Assembly: GCA_000310025.1 (NCBI GenBank)
Contig: FN648873.1
Span: 1-26,208, forward strand
Source of the DNA: Ectocarpus siliculosus
Taxonomy: Eukaryota > Sar > Phaeophyceae > Ectocarpales > Ectocarpaceae
Direction of reading: 5' to 3'
Length of the DNA: 26,208 nt
Below the pieces are notes generated by a model that did no database searches, had not been told where the DNA came from, and saw nothing but the letters and a program-made list of their open reading frames with translations. Made by a program: the position numbers and the translations under genes. Shown piece by piece: positions 1 through 9,213 of this stretch (positions within the stretch are counted from its first letter, which is position 1; each line of letters starts with the position of its first letter).

Positions 1-975
1 GCGTAGGAGATGCGCATTCTTCATTTTTTCTCTGTGCCGATATCCATGAAGAAAAGCAACGGCAGCACGGTGTAAGATACAGACAACAGACGGTCCGCCA
101 TACCCTTTTTTTTTTCTTCTCTTACATGCATGGATGGGTGGTAAAGCATCGCAAGCGTGTTGCTGCCTTACTTACCTTTAGTGTGCTGCGTAGTCGTAAT
201 TTGAGCGATAAGGGGTAGATGGCAGGACAACAATCTTATTTGCGTAGTGAGGTTTGACAACTGGTCGTTCGTGGAACGGTGCGCGTCTATCGCGACGGCA
301 AGCGTATTGAGAAAATAGTTCGTCCGTGGTGCTTCTCGTCATCATTTTCTATTTCGTTGTCACTTCATACTTCATACCACAAGTGATGAAAGAGAGTCTC
401 CACAGTTAGTTCGGAAACGGCGACTATATTTGGTTTGTTGCGTTTGTTGTTGCTGAGCACACATCGGATGTCGTCGTTCGTTACAGCCTGCGGTGGGCCA
501 CAGGGACGAGAGTGAGTGTCTTCGGTTAGGGTCTCGAGAGTTAATTAATGCCTTCTCTACGCTTTCTTCTGTTGATCTACGTAGTAGTAGCACCTGTCTC
601 TCCTCTCGCCTATTATCGCCGTTGGGGTCCCAACAACATCGAACGTCAACCGCAATCGTTTTTCTTCTTGCTGAGTAAGAGGCTATTTGTGTAGTACGTA
701 CCCGGCTGCTGTATGTGAGGTGATGGGCGCTGCCTCTTTACTTGAAGCAACGGGGGCATGGCCCCTATAATGTTTGCTGCATGCTGTGCTATGTGACAGC
801 TTCCAGCGGTTCAGAGCGGCGACGGTGGTTTTCGTATGCTCTCTTTTGCCACCTCCCTGAAGCCTGTCGCGTCTGGCTCACTTGTCTTTGTCGTCCCTTC
901 TTCTTTTTCTTTTTTTTCTTAACGTAGTCTATATTTTATTTTTCCGCTTGCTTTTTGGGGTCCGCCGGTCATCCG
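1..975. repeat. Left copy of a ~1-kb diverged direct repeat
   Basis: The segment from the window edge to about 975 reappears in the same orientation at about 1658-2628. Blocks found in both copies include gcgtagtcgtaatttgagcg, acagacggtccgcc, ggtcccaacaacatcgaacg, tgctgagtaagaggct, tccagcgg and ccctgaagcctgtcgcgtct, with many substitutions and small indels between them. The left edge is cut by the window, so the full unit may be longer. No protein is recognisable in any frame. Two direct ~1-kb copies separated by ~0.7 kb could be old solo LTRs, or a segmental tandem duplication of non-coding DNA. There is not enough here to decide. Confidence 0.7.
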
Positions 976-1002
976 CCCACCACCCATTAGTTCAGTTTTA
1001 AA

Positions 1003-1032
1003 TGTTGTTGTTGTTGTTGTTGTTGTTGTTGT
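1003..1032. repeat. (TGT)n microsatellite
   Basis: Ten uninterrupted TGT triplets lie between the two diverged ~1-kb repeats. Confidence 0.9.
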
Positions 1033-1657
1033 CTTCGCATTAAAAACCGTTCAGATCTCTCTCTACCCAGTACCTTCATATGTGCGTACTGATCCAACAC
1101 TTGACGCGGTCGATTCCCGTGGTCACAGGCTAACTTACCCTAAAGAGGTACGCTAAAACAAACTGGCCCCGAAAGGTCCGCAAGTCAATAAAAATCAACG
1201 ACAGATATTCTTTGGAACGGGGTGTTTACTTGCCATCTCTATGCAAGTTTCACAATTAATTTTGAAGCTTTTCTGAAGCTAGTTGAAACAGTAGTGTCAT
1301 CGTTCGATATCCGTTCGGTGAGGAATCAATCGCAAATCATGACCCGTCCCCGAGTTGTAGCAGCTTCCGCCTCCTGGGGCCGGCAAGAGTCGGCCTTCAC
1401 TGCTGTACCTTGTCTGTTTCGCCATGGGAATGGCCGGTTCAAAGCGAAAGAGGGTCCTGCGTGCTGCGCGCCACCACCTTTTTTTTTTTGCGTTTGTTTG
1501 TTGTTGTGATTTTCTTCCTGAGTGACCGTTGTTGTACACAACATGCGGCTGCTGCTGTACACATACTTGCGGTTGCTGCAGTATATGCTCGGAATGTGCT
1601 GAAAAGAAAGGTCGTAAGGTTATCGTCTCTGTTTTTTTGGGCTGCACGCGTTGCTCG

Positions 1658-2628
1658 CGTAGGCGATGCGCGTCTCCTACTTTTTTCCAGTGTCGTTGTC
1701 GGCAGCACAGTCAGTTGAAGAGACAAACAACAACAGACGGTCCGCCTTGTTTTGTTTTGCTGCATGCATGGTTGGTATGCATCGGCACGCGTGTTGCTTC
1801 CTTGCCTTGAGTCTGCTGCGTAGTCGTAATTTGAGCGATAGGTAAGCTAGATGGCAGCACAATCTTAGATACTACGTAGTGAGGTATGATAACCAACAGC
1901 TCGTTCGTGCAGCGGTGCGCATCTATGGCGGACGGCAAGCGTATTGCGATAATAGTTCGTCCGTGGTGCTATGTAGTCGTGCTCTTTTTAGTTCTCACTT
2001 CCTACAACAAGATAGTAGTCCACAGCTCGCACACGGCGACTGACTATATTTGTTTGTTGTTGTGCTTGTTTGCTGTTGCTGAGCCGACATCGGATATCGC
2101 CGTTCGATACACAACGTGACATCATGTCTGACAGCCTGCGGCGGGCCAGAGGGACGAGAGTGAGTGTCTTCTCGACAGAGTCAATGCCTTCTCTTCTCGA
2201 GAGAGTCAATGCCTTCTCTTCTCGAGAGAGTCAATGCCTTGTCTTCTCTCCGCTCTCGTATTTTTGTCTACCTCTCTTTCTCTCTCTCTCGCCTTTCGCC
2301 GGTAGGGTCCCAACAACATCGAACGTCAACCAACCGCAGTCGTTTCGCTTTTTGCTGAGTAAGAGGCTACCCGTGCATCCGGCTGCTGCATGTGAAGCGA
2401 TGGGCGTTATGCCAAGCAATGGACTTGGGCCCTACCTAATATTTGCTCCATATGTAGTGCTATGTGAGAGTTTCCAGCGGTCCGGAGCGAGCGGCGACGG
2501 TGCTTTTCTTCTATGCGCTCTTTTGCCTCCTCCCTGAAGCCTGTCGCGTCTGACTCGTTTGTTCTCGCTTCTTTCTTTCTTTTGTTTTTCATGCTTTTGT
2601 TTTTTGGGGTCCCCCGGTTCCTGTGTGC
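1658..2628. repeat. Right copy of the ~1-kb diverged direct repeat
   Basis: This copy is colinear with positions 1-975, starting gcgtaggcgatgcgc (left copy gcgtaggagatgcgc) and ending near a ttttttggggtcccccgg block (left copy ctttttggggtccgccgg). It differs from the left copy by a local 25-bp minisatellite expansion at about 2176-2248. No supported coding sequence lies inside it. Reading frames of up to 155 codons cross it, but they lack recognisable composition and do not correspond between the two copies. Confidence 0.7.
2176..2248. repeat. 25-bp minisatellite, about 3 copies
   Basis: The unit gagtcaatgccttctcttct plus cgaga is repeated nearly perfectly three times. The corresponding place in the left ~1-kb repeat (about 530-570) has only one diverged copy, so the expansion came after the duplication. 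Confidence 0.8.
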
Positions 2629-3356
2629 TCATCGGGCATCTTCTTGGTGTCTACCTTGATTGTTACCCGCTGCAAAAATCGAAAGCTTCAGACAGGCAAC
2701 GCGACGATACTCGTCGAGATGCCATACACAATGAATTCATTGCTAATCTGTCTCAGACTCTTTTCTATGATGGAGATGGATTCGTTGTGTCATATTAAGA
2801 AGAATAAACATAAAAAAACATCCTGTCGTTACTCTATCGATACCTCACACCCACCCCTACTCACGCCGACGCAGACACAGACAGGCAGACTCAGCTCTTT
2901 CGCCTGTGCTGTATCTGTTGTTCGTGCGTGCTGAAAAATGGTACATACAGCAGCAGCTTACCGCAGCAGGAGCTGCTTTTTGCTTGTTTGTACAGCTTTT
3001 CCTGCAGGGATGGCTCTTGTTGTGCGGCAAGTTGCATTGTTTGTTGTTGATGCGGACGAGAGGACGAGAGTGAGTGGTAGGCAAAAGCAGTACGTACCGT
3101 GTTAAAGGGACAGACAGAGTGCCTACCGTGTGTATGTAGACGTTGCATTTCGTGATTCCCGAGGATCGGATGTATGTGTTGTTTTTTTATTGCGTACCCG
3201 CGTCCATCACGACCATTATTGCGTAGTGTGTCGGCTAATTAAGGTCCTTCCCGTTCGTGGTGTCAGCACACGCGCAACACGCGACTAAAATAAAAATATA
3301 AAGCTTGGGACTAGCAACGCCGACGATATTCGTCGGCTTGCTTTCAACAATCTTGA
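2629..3356. other. Intergenic stretch without a recognisable gene
   Basis: I see no supported gene here. Short blocks recall the ~1-kb repeat (gacgagagtgagtg near 3065, gcgtagtg near 3224). A stretch near 2690-2740 weakly resembles 3300-3345, just before the Copia fragment; both contain aaagctt and cgacgat-a-tcgtcg. These may be worn retroelement remains. Confidence 0.4.
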
Positions 3357-4130
3357 TGATAAAGGAGAAATTAAAACAAAGGTTCAAGATGGCAGACATG
3401 GGCGACGTGAAGCTTGTCTTGGGTATGGAAATTAAGAGGGACCGCACCCAAGGTACACTGACGGTTTCCCAGGAAGCGTACAGCAAGTCCATCTTAGAGA
3501 GATTCGGGATGTCTGAATGCAAACCAACCAGCACGCTTGGCTACGGTTCGGAACTCTCCAACAAGCAACCAGAGGACACTCTGCTAGGCGAGGAGGAAAC
3601 GCGACGTTATCAGGGCATCGTGGGGTGCCTGATGTACATCGCTCAAGTGCTCCGCTAGGACATCATGTACGCTACGGGTCAACTGGCCCGTGCAATGGCG
3701 AAGCCCAGCAAGATCCACATGGTGGCCGCTAAACACACTCTTCGCTATCTAGCCGGCACCATGGATTTTAGAATCACGTACAAGGTTGGAGGCTTCAAGC
3801 TTGCGAGCTTTTCGGACTCCAACTGGGCGAACAACCCTGACAACGGAAAGTCCACCTCTTGCTACTTGACGATGCTAGGCAATGCACCGGTGAGTTTTAA
3901 GTCGGGGATACAAGGTCCAACTGCCATGTCTACCATGGAGGCAGAGCTGATTGCATCGGCACTAGCCATGAAGGAAGCAGTGTTCTGTTCTAACATGCTA
4001 ACTGAGCTAGGGTTCGGTAAGGAGTTTGCGCAAGTGCCGCTGTACTGCGACAACACGGCGACGCTGCACGCGCTTGGAAACCGCTCCTTCAGCTCGAGGA
4101 CAAAACATATCGCCCTTCGTTTCTTTTACT
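3357..4130 (+). pseudogene. Copia-type pol remnant: end of reverse transcriptase and RNase H
   Basis: The frame that is open from about 3305 carries the C-terminal part of a Ty1/Copia polyprotein. It shows the RT connection block (LKQRFKMADMGDVKLVLGME, then LERFGM), the HTLRYLAGT block, and RNase H with the pieces FSDSNWANN, STMEAELIA and PLYCDNTATLHAL followed by TKHIALRFFY. RNase H degrades the RNA strand of the RNA:DNA hybrid during element replication. The RT core with the YVDD motif is missing, so the fragment is 5' truncated at about 3357. An in-frame TAG at 3656-3658 interrupts it where relatives have an aromatic or Pro codon before DIMYA. Homology stops abruptly at about 4130, where an inverted gag begins; the usual downstream end of pol and the LTR are absent. 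It is certainly non-functional. Confidence 0.85.
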
Positions 4131-5053
4131 TGTTTTCCCGGATCTCCTTTTGCTTTTGGCACTCAGCATCTCTGCGTGTCTTGGTGTTGTGGTAGGAGCA
4201 CCACTTGGGCTGTGCACTCCCACCACTTCCTCGCTTGTTGGCTCCCTTCTTCTTGCGTTGCTTAGGACGGCTCTTTTGGACCTGTTGGGGACAATCGCGC
4301 TGGAAGTGTCCGTACGCCTTGCATCGGCGGCACTGGTCGGTGTCGGAGGCGACCGCCATCGCAGCCCCCCGGCCCGAGACCACGGGGCCCGACGCATTGC
4401 GCGACTGCTGATCCACAAAAAAACGGTTAGCCGTCGCCTGGAGACTGTCTACTGAAGTAAAATTGTCACGGTAGTGCATCTCCCTGATGAACTTGAACTC
4501 CGGGGCCTTGGTCAGGCCTGAGAGCATGATGTCCAGGTAGACTGGGTCCGAAACTTCCTCTCCCAGCACCTTAAGGCGAAGCTTGAGATCCCACCCCTTT
4601 GTGAAGAAGTCAATGGGGTCACCGCCCGCCAGGTGTCGCAGGTTGAACAGCTCGTTGTGACACGCACGCCGAGTTCCTGGGTTTGAGCATCGGAACGCTC
4701 GTTGAGGGCTCTCCAGGCCGCTGTCCCATCCCCCATGTCACTATCCGCCGCCCCTTCGTGAGTGCGGACGGTGAGCTGCGCAGACCCGTAGGTCACGAAA
4801 GAAGAGGAGCGAGAACAGGCCGACCGTTGGCCTTGTCCCACGCGGCCACATCCTGCGCGTTCGCCGCGGTCGCCGAAGGACGTGCGTTTCCGTTGAGGAC
4901 GGGGAGAAGCTCCGGCGCGTGGAGGATGATTGCTTGTCGAAGCTTCATCTTCCACTCGCGAAAACCTGAATGTCCCGCGCATTTCCCGATGGAGTCCAGC
5001 ATGCGGTGGAGCCCGGAGCTCGAGGATTCCGCCATCACTGAAACCAGGGTCAC
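4126..5053 (-). pseudogene. Copia-type gag remnant with CCHC zinc knuckle, frameshifted
   Basis: Read on the minus strand, three frames in turn give one Copia Gag. The first part (5053 to about 4805) contains FREWKMKLRQAI, the usual N-terminal W-x-x-K/M block. The second (about 4805-4660) contains TAAWRALNERSDAQTQEL. The third (about 4660-4126) contains LFNLRHLAGGDPIDFFTKGW, then the zinc knuckle CRRCKAYGHFQRDC and a second Cys/His block, WCSYHNTKTRRDAEC. Gag forms the virus-like particle and binds element RNA through the knuckle. Two frame changes make it a pseudogene. The reading ends in TAA at the inversion junction with the + strand pol remnant, so the protease and integrase part is absent. 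Gag and pol fragments probably come from one element family, but this is inferred from type and position only. Confidence 0.82.
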
Positions 5054-6333
5054 ACGCCGAGCGTTACACGGTTTTCAGCACACGTAAGACGCCTCGATTA
5101 CCTGCTAAGGTTCGACGCGCCAGAACAAAACGGTGCTATGCTACACAGAGGTAGGCTTGGTGCAGGTCGCAGCTTCGTAGCGTACAACCCACTTCCAGCG
5201 GAAGCGATGTAGCGTCCGCTCGGACTACTGCGCTACTACGAGCACAGCTATGACCTACCGCAGGTGGCTAGGCTGCGGTGTTGCGGCGACGAAGTGGCCA
5301 ACTACGGCCTCGTCCTGCAGGCACACGGGTCAGATGTACTGCTTAGACTTGCTACGCGTCTTTCGGCGCAGACTTGTGGCTGCTGCACGGATGCAAACAG
5401 GCCTGGTCAGATCCTCAACCTACACTCGCACCGGTATACACACAGTACGCGTAAGATATCTTGGACAGAAGTACCTCGCGTATAGCACAACGCGCAGGTT
5501 AATTTACGTGAGCGGATCACGTGGGTGTAGCTGTAGCAGCAGTCGGCTACCAGCTAGCAGTCGTATCCTCAGCCTGCACACGCTACCATGCTTGGCAACT
5601 CAGCACGTGGAAGATATCTTGGACAGACTATACGCCTCGCGAAGGACCACGCGCAGGCGAAAGTGGCAGTCAGTTAGGAACACACAGAACACCGAGGACG
5701 GCACTCCGCACGCAGAACCAACCACCTGCACAACTCTATTCGCCGACCGAAGTCAACGCCTAGAAATTATGCCCCCGAATGCTTTACACAGTATCGTACC
5801 GAAATGTGCAGCCAAGAACCCAGGTGATCAGTCCGGGCCCAATAAGCAAGCGGGTTGACTCAGTGTGACCTCCAGCAGAAAGTAGACTCCGACGGTAGCT
5901 CCCCGCGGAGAATACCCAAGCTGGAAGATGTGTGTGTTCTCCACAGTGCTCGACACCAGCAGAAGACGCAGTCGCCGCAGGCCTCCAGACACACACAGTC
6001 GTGGCTCAAAACCTATTATGGGTATTGTGTAACACCCTGGCACGGTGGTGTAGAGGCTGTGTCTTCGACGTTAGTCGAGGTGATGACACGTGCTAGAGGG
6101 TAGCCTGGAAGACGAGAGTCCTTCCACGGAGTGGAGAAGATGTAGAGATATTGGAACACTGGCGCTTAGATGGCCAACACAATCCGGAAGGATCACACGA
6201 GAGAGTGAGCTTCTCGGCTACCAAGCACCACGCAGAGAATACTGTGAGAGTAATTCCTCCGCATACACATACGTAAGTTATATTCGAACCGACATTCGAA
6301 CCGACACATATGAGATCTACGACTGGTTACATA
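5054..6333. other. Non-coding stretch, possible degraded Copia 5' end
   Basis: No recognisable gene is present. A 202-codon + frame (5250-5858) has no family features. A diverged direct repeat occurs at 5453-5498 and 5611-5657 (both start aagatatcttggacaga and end acgcgcagg). A 12-bp unit ttcgaaccgaca occurs twice near 6285-6306. Because the gag remnant points away from this region, its LTR and leader would be expected here, but I cannot identify LTR ends or a primer-binding site. Confidence 0.4.
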
Positions 6334-6358
6334 CAGTAGGTGGCCCGATATAGTGGCA
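6334..6358 (+). repeat. Left terminal inverted repeat of the 975-bp element
   Basis: This is a 25-bp perfect match to the reverse complement of 7284-7308. Identity stops at the next base on both sides. Confidence 0.95.
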
Positions 6359-7177
6359 ACCTGAATAGTGAAATGCCCGATATAGTGGCATGAAAATCTC
6401 CTGGCAAAATCTCAACCCGATATAGTGGCACTTTCCCACTATTGAGGACGGGGCCCTCAATAGTGGCATATTGGCCATCTCACACACCCAATAGTGGCAA
6501 TTCCAAACAGCGGCCCCCCACTACTGCTGGACCACGCCTGCCCACACCACCCTCAGCATTGGGCGCCACACGTATCATGCCAGCCTGCGCGGACCTAGAA
6601 CTGTGTAAACTCCCACACCGACCACTGGGAGAGAAGACGGGAACACATGTCGCCTCGGCTGCGGTGGCCGGCTTCATGGTATATGTGGTGAACCAGTGGA
6701 GGAGGGCGGCAGAGAAATACACCGCGTCTGCAACCCGTGCATCGCCAAGAAGCAAAAGACACCCGACTCCTCGAATCAGCCTAAGCGCCTCCCCCAACTC
6801 GGGACTTGTCGGAGATGGCGCCACCGCGAAAAAGAAGAAGCTTTGTTGCTTCAGTTGTCATTTCTTCTAAGTGTGTTGAAGCCCATGTTACATAGCCCGC
6901 CGGACAAAACATAAATGATGTGCCTCCAACAGTAGTACGTTTGGGCGTGGGTTCGGTGGTCTGCCTGCACTGAAAAATGAAAAATAGGTTTTGACCGCAG
7001 AAGGCTCGGCGACCCTTGGATAACCAAGTGTCATTTCATGTGTTTCATGCGGATACTGCTGCACACAAGTGCTCAACCACGAGGGGTGCGGCAGTACACG
7101 ACTGTACCCGCATGTAACAGCGCATGTGAGGGTAGAACAATGAACCGCTGCCGATGTCGTGAACTTCACAGCTTCTC

Positions 7178-7237
7178 ATTCGATATAGTGGCACTATTGC
7201 CACTGTCAACAGTCGCAATAGTGCCACTATATCGAAT
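7178..7237. repeat. Nested perfect palindrome (23-bp arms) in the MITE
   Basis: Positions 7178-7200 are the exact reverse complement of 7215-7237. The 14-nt middle itself contains ACTGT-CA-ACAGT, so nearly the whole 60-nt block can fold back. The arms contain the same cgatatagtggca motif as the element termini. A smaller palindrome (CCACTATTGAG / CTCAATAGTGG) lies near 6437-6466 on the other side. Confidence 0.95.
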
Positions 7238-7283
7238 AGTGGCACTGCCCCGAATAGTGGCATCATTTGGTCTTGCCCCTGTA

Positions 7284-7308
7284 TGCCACTATATCGGGCC
7301 ACCTACTG
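7284..7308 (-). repeat. Right terminal inverted repeat of the 975-bp element
   Basis: This is the exact reverse complement of 6334-6358 and is followed by TA at 7309-7310. Confidence 0.95.
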
Positions 7309-7412
7309 TACAAGAGCAGTGCTACTGAATATTGACTATTACTGGCTATGTGCTAACATTTCCACAAACATTTGACAGTTTCGGAACCAAAAAAAAACTG
7401 AAATAAGGAAAT

Positions 7413-7609
7413 TTGTTTTCCTTTCGAATTGCCTTCATCATTATTTTTCCACGGCCGAAGGAAAGAGAGAGGTGCCAACTGCTTCTCTCTCTTTCCTCCG
7501 AGCGGCAACCACAAATTCTCTTTTTCTCGGTGCAGGGGCTAATCTTACTGCCCGCAGTAGTCTCAGATGACCAAGTCCCCAAAATGGTACCCTACCATTT
7601 TATCGCCAA
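7413..7609 (-). repeat. Distal 197-bp terminal repeat (B2) of DIRS-like copy 1
   Basis: It matches 7969-8165 at a constant 556-bp offset without indels, apart from a few substitutions. It contains two hairpins: 13-bp arms AGGAAAGAGAGAG / CTCTCTCTTTCCT (7459-7471 and 7485-7497) and AAATGGTA-ccc-TACCATTT (7582-7600). I interpret it as the distal end of the retroelement because it lies downstream of the recombinase gene and no homology continues past 7413. Confidence 0.85.
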
Positions 7610-7968
7610 TTAGCAACTGCAACGGTCCTTGCCTCCCCCCACCTTCGAAAGGAAAAGGGTGGGTGGGCGGGAAAGACCAAACTTGTTTGCCGCTCCTCCA
7701 GCTGGCAAACCACTCGAAGCCCTCACAGTGTCCACCTCGCTCCTTGTCTCTGCGTTGCTCTCTCTAGACTAGTCCTCGTAAGACTTTGTGTGAACACCTA
7801 GCTTCGATAGAGTGCCGAGGTGGTGGCTACTCCCCTGCTCCCGCTTGGGAGGGGCCCCCGTATTTCCGTAGCAATTTATGCATACCCTAACAACGACGTT
7901 ACAAATTCGACTACTTTCAATAAACCTTGATTTGTTTCCGTCTGCTCCTACAACAAATATCCCCTTTA
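7610..7968 (-). other. 359-bp spacer (A2-like) between the DIRS terminal repeats
   Basis: No coding frame is supported. The spacer is C- and G-rich in places (a G-rich ggaaaagggtgggtgggcgg block near 7650). In split-direct-repeat elements this segment should recur upstream of the first gene; I could not find it between 13014 and 15300. Confidence 0.5.
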
Positions 7969-8165
7969 TTGTTTTCCTTTCGAATTGCCTTCATCGATAT
8001 TTTTCCACGGCCGAAGGAAAGAGAGAGGTGCCAACTGCTTCTCTCTCTTTCCTCCGAGCGGCAACCACAAAATCTCTTTTTCTCGGTGCAGGGGCTAATC
8101 TTACTGCCCGCAGTAGTCTCAGATGACCAAGTCCCCAAAATGGTACCCTACCATTTCTTCGCCAA
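7969..8165 (-). repeat. Proximal 197-bp terminal repeat (B1) of DIRS-like copy 1
   Basis: This is the second copy of the 7413-7609 sequence, ending 19 bp past the recombinase stop. Both hairpins are present (8015-8027 with 8041-8053, and 8138-8156). Substitutions lie outside the hairpin arms. Confidence 0.85.
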
Positions 8166-8184
8166 CCTCGAGGTCATCCTGCTA

Positions 8185-9213
8185 CTACTCGTTCGGTGAT
8201 ATTAGCCTCCTCTTATGCCTACCCCACACCGTGCCTTCTCCTGGCTGCCGCTCGACTCCCTTATCCTTGTCCCCAAGTATACGTGACACCATTCGCGAGT
8301 CTTCCGTGTTGTCTACTGTATACGGTTTGTACGCATCAGACTTCCACCTTCCTGCTCTCTGGATTACTCTTTCCGAAACATTGCCTCCAGCCGCCAAGGC
8401 GGAAGCCCCTCCAATTCGGAGCGAATGTAACGCAAAGTCCTTTGGATTTCGCCCTGACTTCTCGACAATCTCTCTCAACGCCCGAAGGGCTTGGTCATAC
8501 TTCAGAACCTTCACTGCACGGCCGCTACGGTATGATGATAGCGGCGCATCATCGGGTAACGTTGCATGACATGACAACAGCTCCAACATCAGCGCAACTG
8601 CTCCGCCGTCTGCTCTGTACCCCGATTGTGGGCCGTTAATCTCATCCCGTGTACGAGCCCTGACCGACCCCGTCTGGTCCTGGTCACCCTTGTGTCCTCT
8701 AAAGTGCACCTCTATCTTATCCGCCTCTCGCCATCGGACATACTCCAACTGTTCCTCCCCAGAGAAAAACGCAACATCCCGTCTCGTGAGACAATGTACT
8801 GGATGCCCGACCCCGGAACTGTCAGCAAACATTTCGTCCGACCGAGTGATCAAGAAATAGCTTAAGCTCAAACATAACCACATCACGCGTCCTCCTATTC
8901 CCCAAGTGGGAATCATGCTCTCACCCCCTCGCAACATCCTCCAAGTGATCGGCAATCGAACTCGTTGACGTACCCCGGCGACCGCGTGGGACCTAGAAAT
9001 GCCCCGAAGTGCACACTTTAGCAACGGCGACGACGTGACTATCTCTACATGTGCTTCCACCCTGTGGTGGTACTGCACCGCTGCCAACTTCCCCGATATA
9101 GTCCCGGCCTGGTTTCCTTCCGACTCGAAACACCACGCCGCAAAGTCAATCAAGGCCCACACCATCTCTGTGTGCGGTGACTCTGCGCTCAAGAACTTTT
9201 CGTAACCCATCAT
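8185..9213 (-). CDS. DIRS-type tyrosine recombinase (integrase)
   Basis: This 342-residue frame encodes the enzyme that would integrate the circular DNA copy of the element by a tyrosine phosphodiester intermediate. The catalytic set is visible: Arg124 in ITRSDE, His263 and Arg266 in ALHSLRIGGASAL, Trp290 in GRWKSDAY, and the nucleophile most likely Tyr298 (Tyr295 also possible). The first ATG overlaps the RT stop (ATGA, 9213-9210). However, the same frame stays open upstream to a stop at 9382-9384 and encodes SVANSSQRNYASGFRSW, which matches the core-binding N-terminus of copy 2 (SVASSSRRTYTSGFNSW). The true protein therefore probably begins upstream, either as an RT-recombinase fusion or through a -1 shift near 9279. 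Gag and RT lie upstream on the same strand. Confidence 0.88.
   Translation of the reverse strand: MMGYEKFLSAESPHTEMVWALIDFAAWCFESEGNQAGTISGKLAAVQYHHRVEAHVEIVTSSPLLKCALRGISRSHAVAGVRQRVRLPITWRMLRGGESMIPTWGIGGRVMWLCLSLSYFLITRSDEMFADSSGVGHPVHCLTRRDVAFFSGEEQLEYVRWREADKIEVHFRGHKGDQDQTGSVRARTRDEINGPQSGYRADGGAVALMLELLSCHATLPDDAPLSSYRSGRAVKVLKYDQALRALREIVEKSGRNPKDFALHSLRIGGASALAAGGNVSERVIQRAGRWKSDAYKPYTVDNTEDSRMVSRILGDKDKGVERQPGEGTVWGRHKRRLISPNE

Larger units (their letters stand above)
6334..7308. mobile_element. Non-autonomous Tc1/mariner-like DNA transposon (MITE-like), 975 bp
   Basis: The element starts CAGTAGGTGGCCCGATATAG and ends with the exact reverse complement. The terminal inverted repeats are 25 bp and perfect (6334-6358 and 7284-7308). 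TA lies immediately outside at 6332-6333 and 7309-7310, as expected for insertion into a TA dinucleotide, and CAGT ends are common in the Tc1/mariner/pogo superfamily. Both subterminal regions carry extra copies of (ga)tatagtggca in both orientations. The interior has only short frames (142 codons at 6442-6870) without a recognisable DDE/D transposase, so movement would need a transposase supplied from elsewhere. A two-base target repeat is weak evidence alone; the perfect terminal repeats carry the call. Confidence 0.85.

Noticed and set aside
2070-2537. 155-codon + frame in the right 1-kb repeat
   Set aside because: The frame is not kept in the left copy of the same repeat, so selection on it is unlikely.
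6031-6110. tggcacggtggtgtagagg as a tRNA A-box
   Set aside because: No B-box or T-arm follows at tRNA spacing.
6442-6870. 142-codon frame inside the MITE as a transposase
   Set aside because: No DDE/D or zinc-finger pattern could be recognised; a nearby frame with one C-x-x-C pair is too little evidence.
8123-8865. Plus-strand frames of 79-148 codons opposite the recombinase
   Set aside because: They are antisense shadows of the well-supported minus-strand recombinase.
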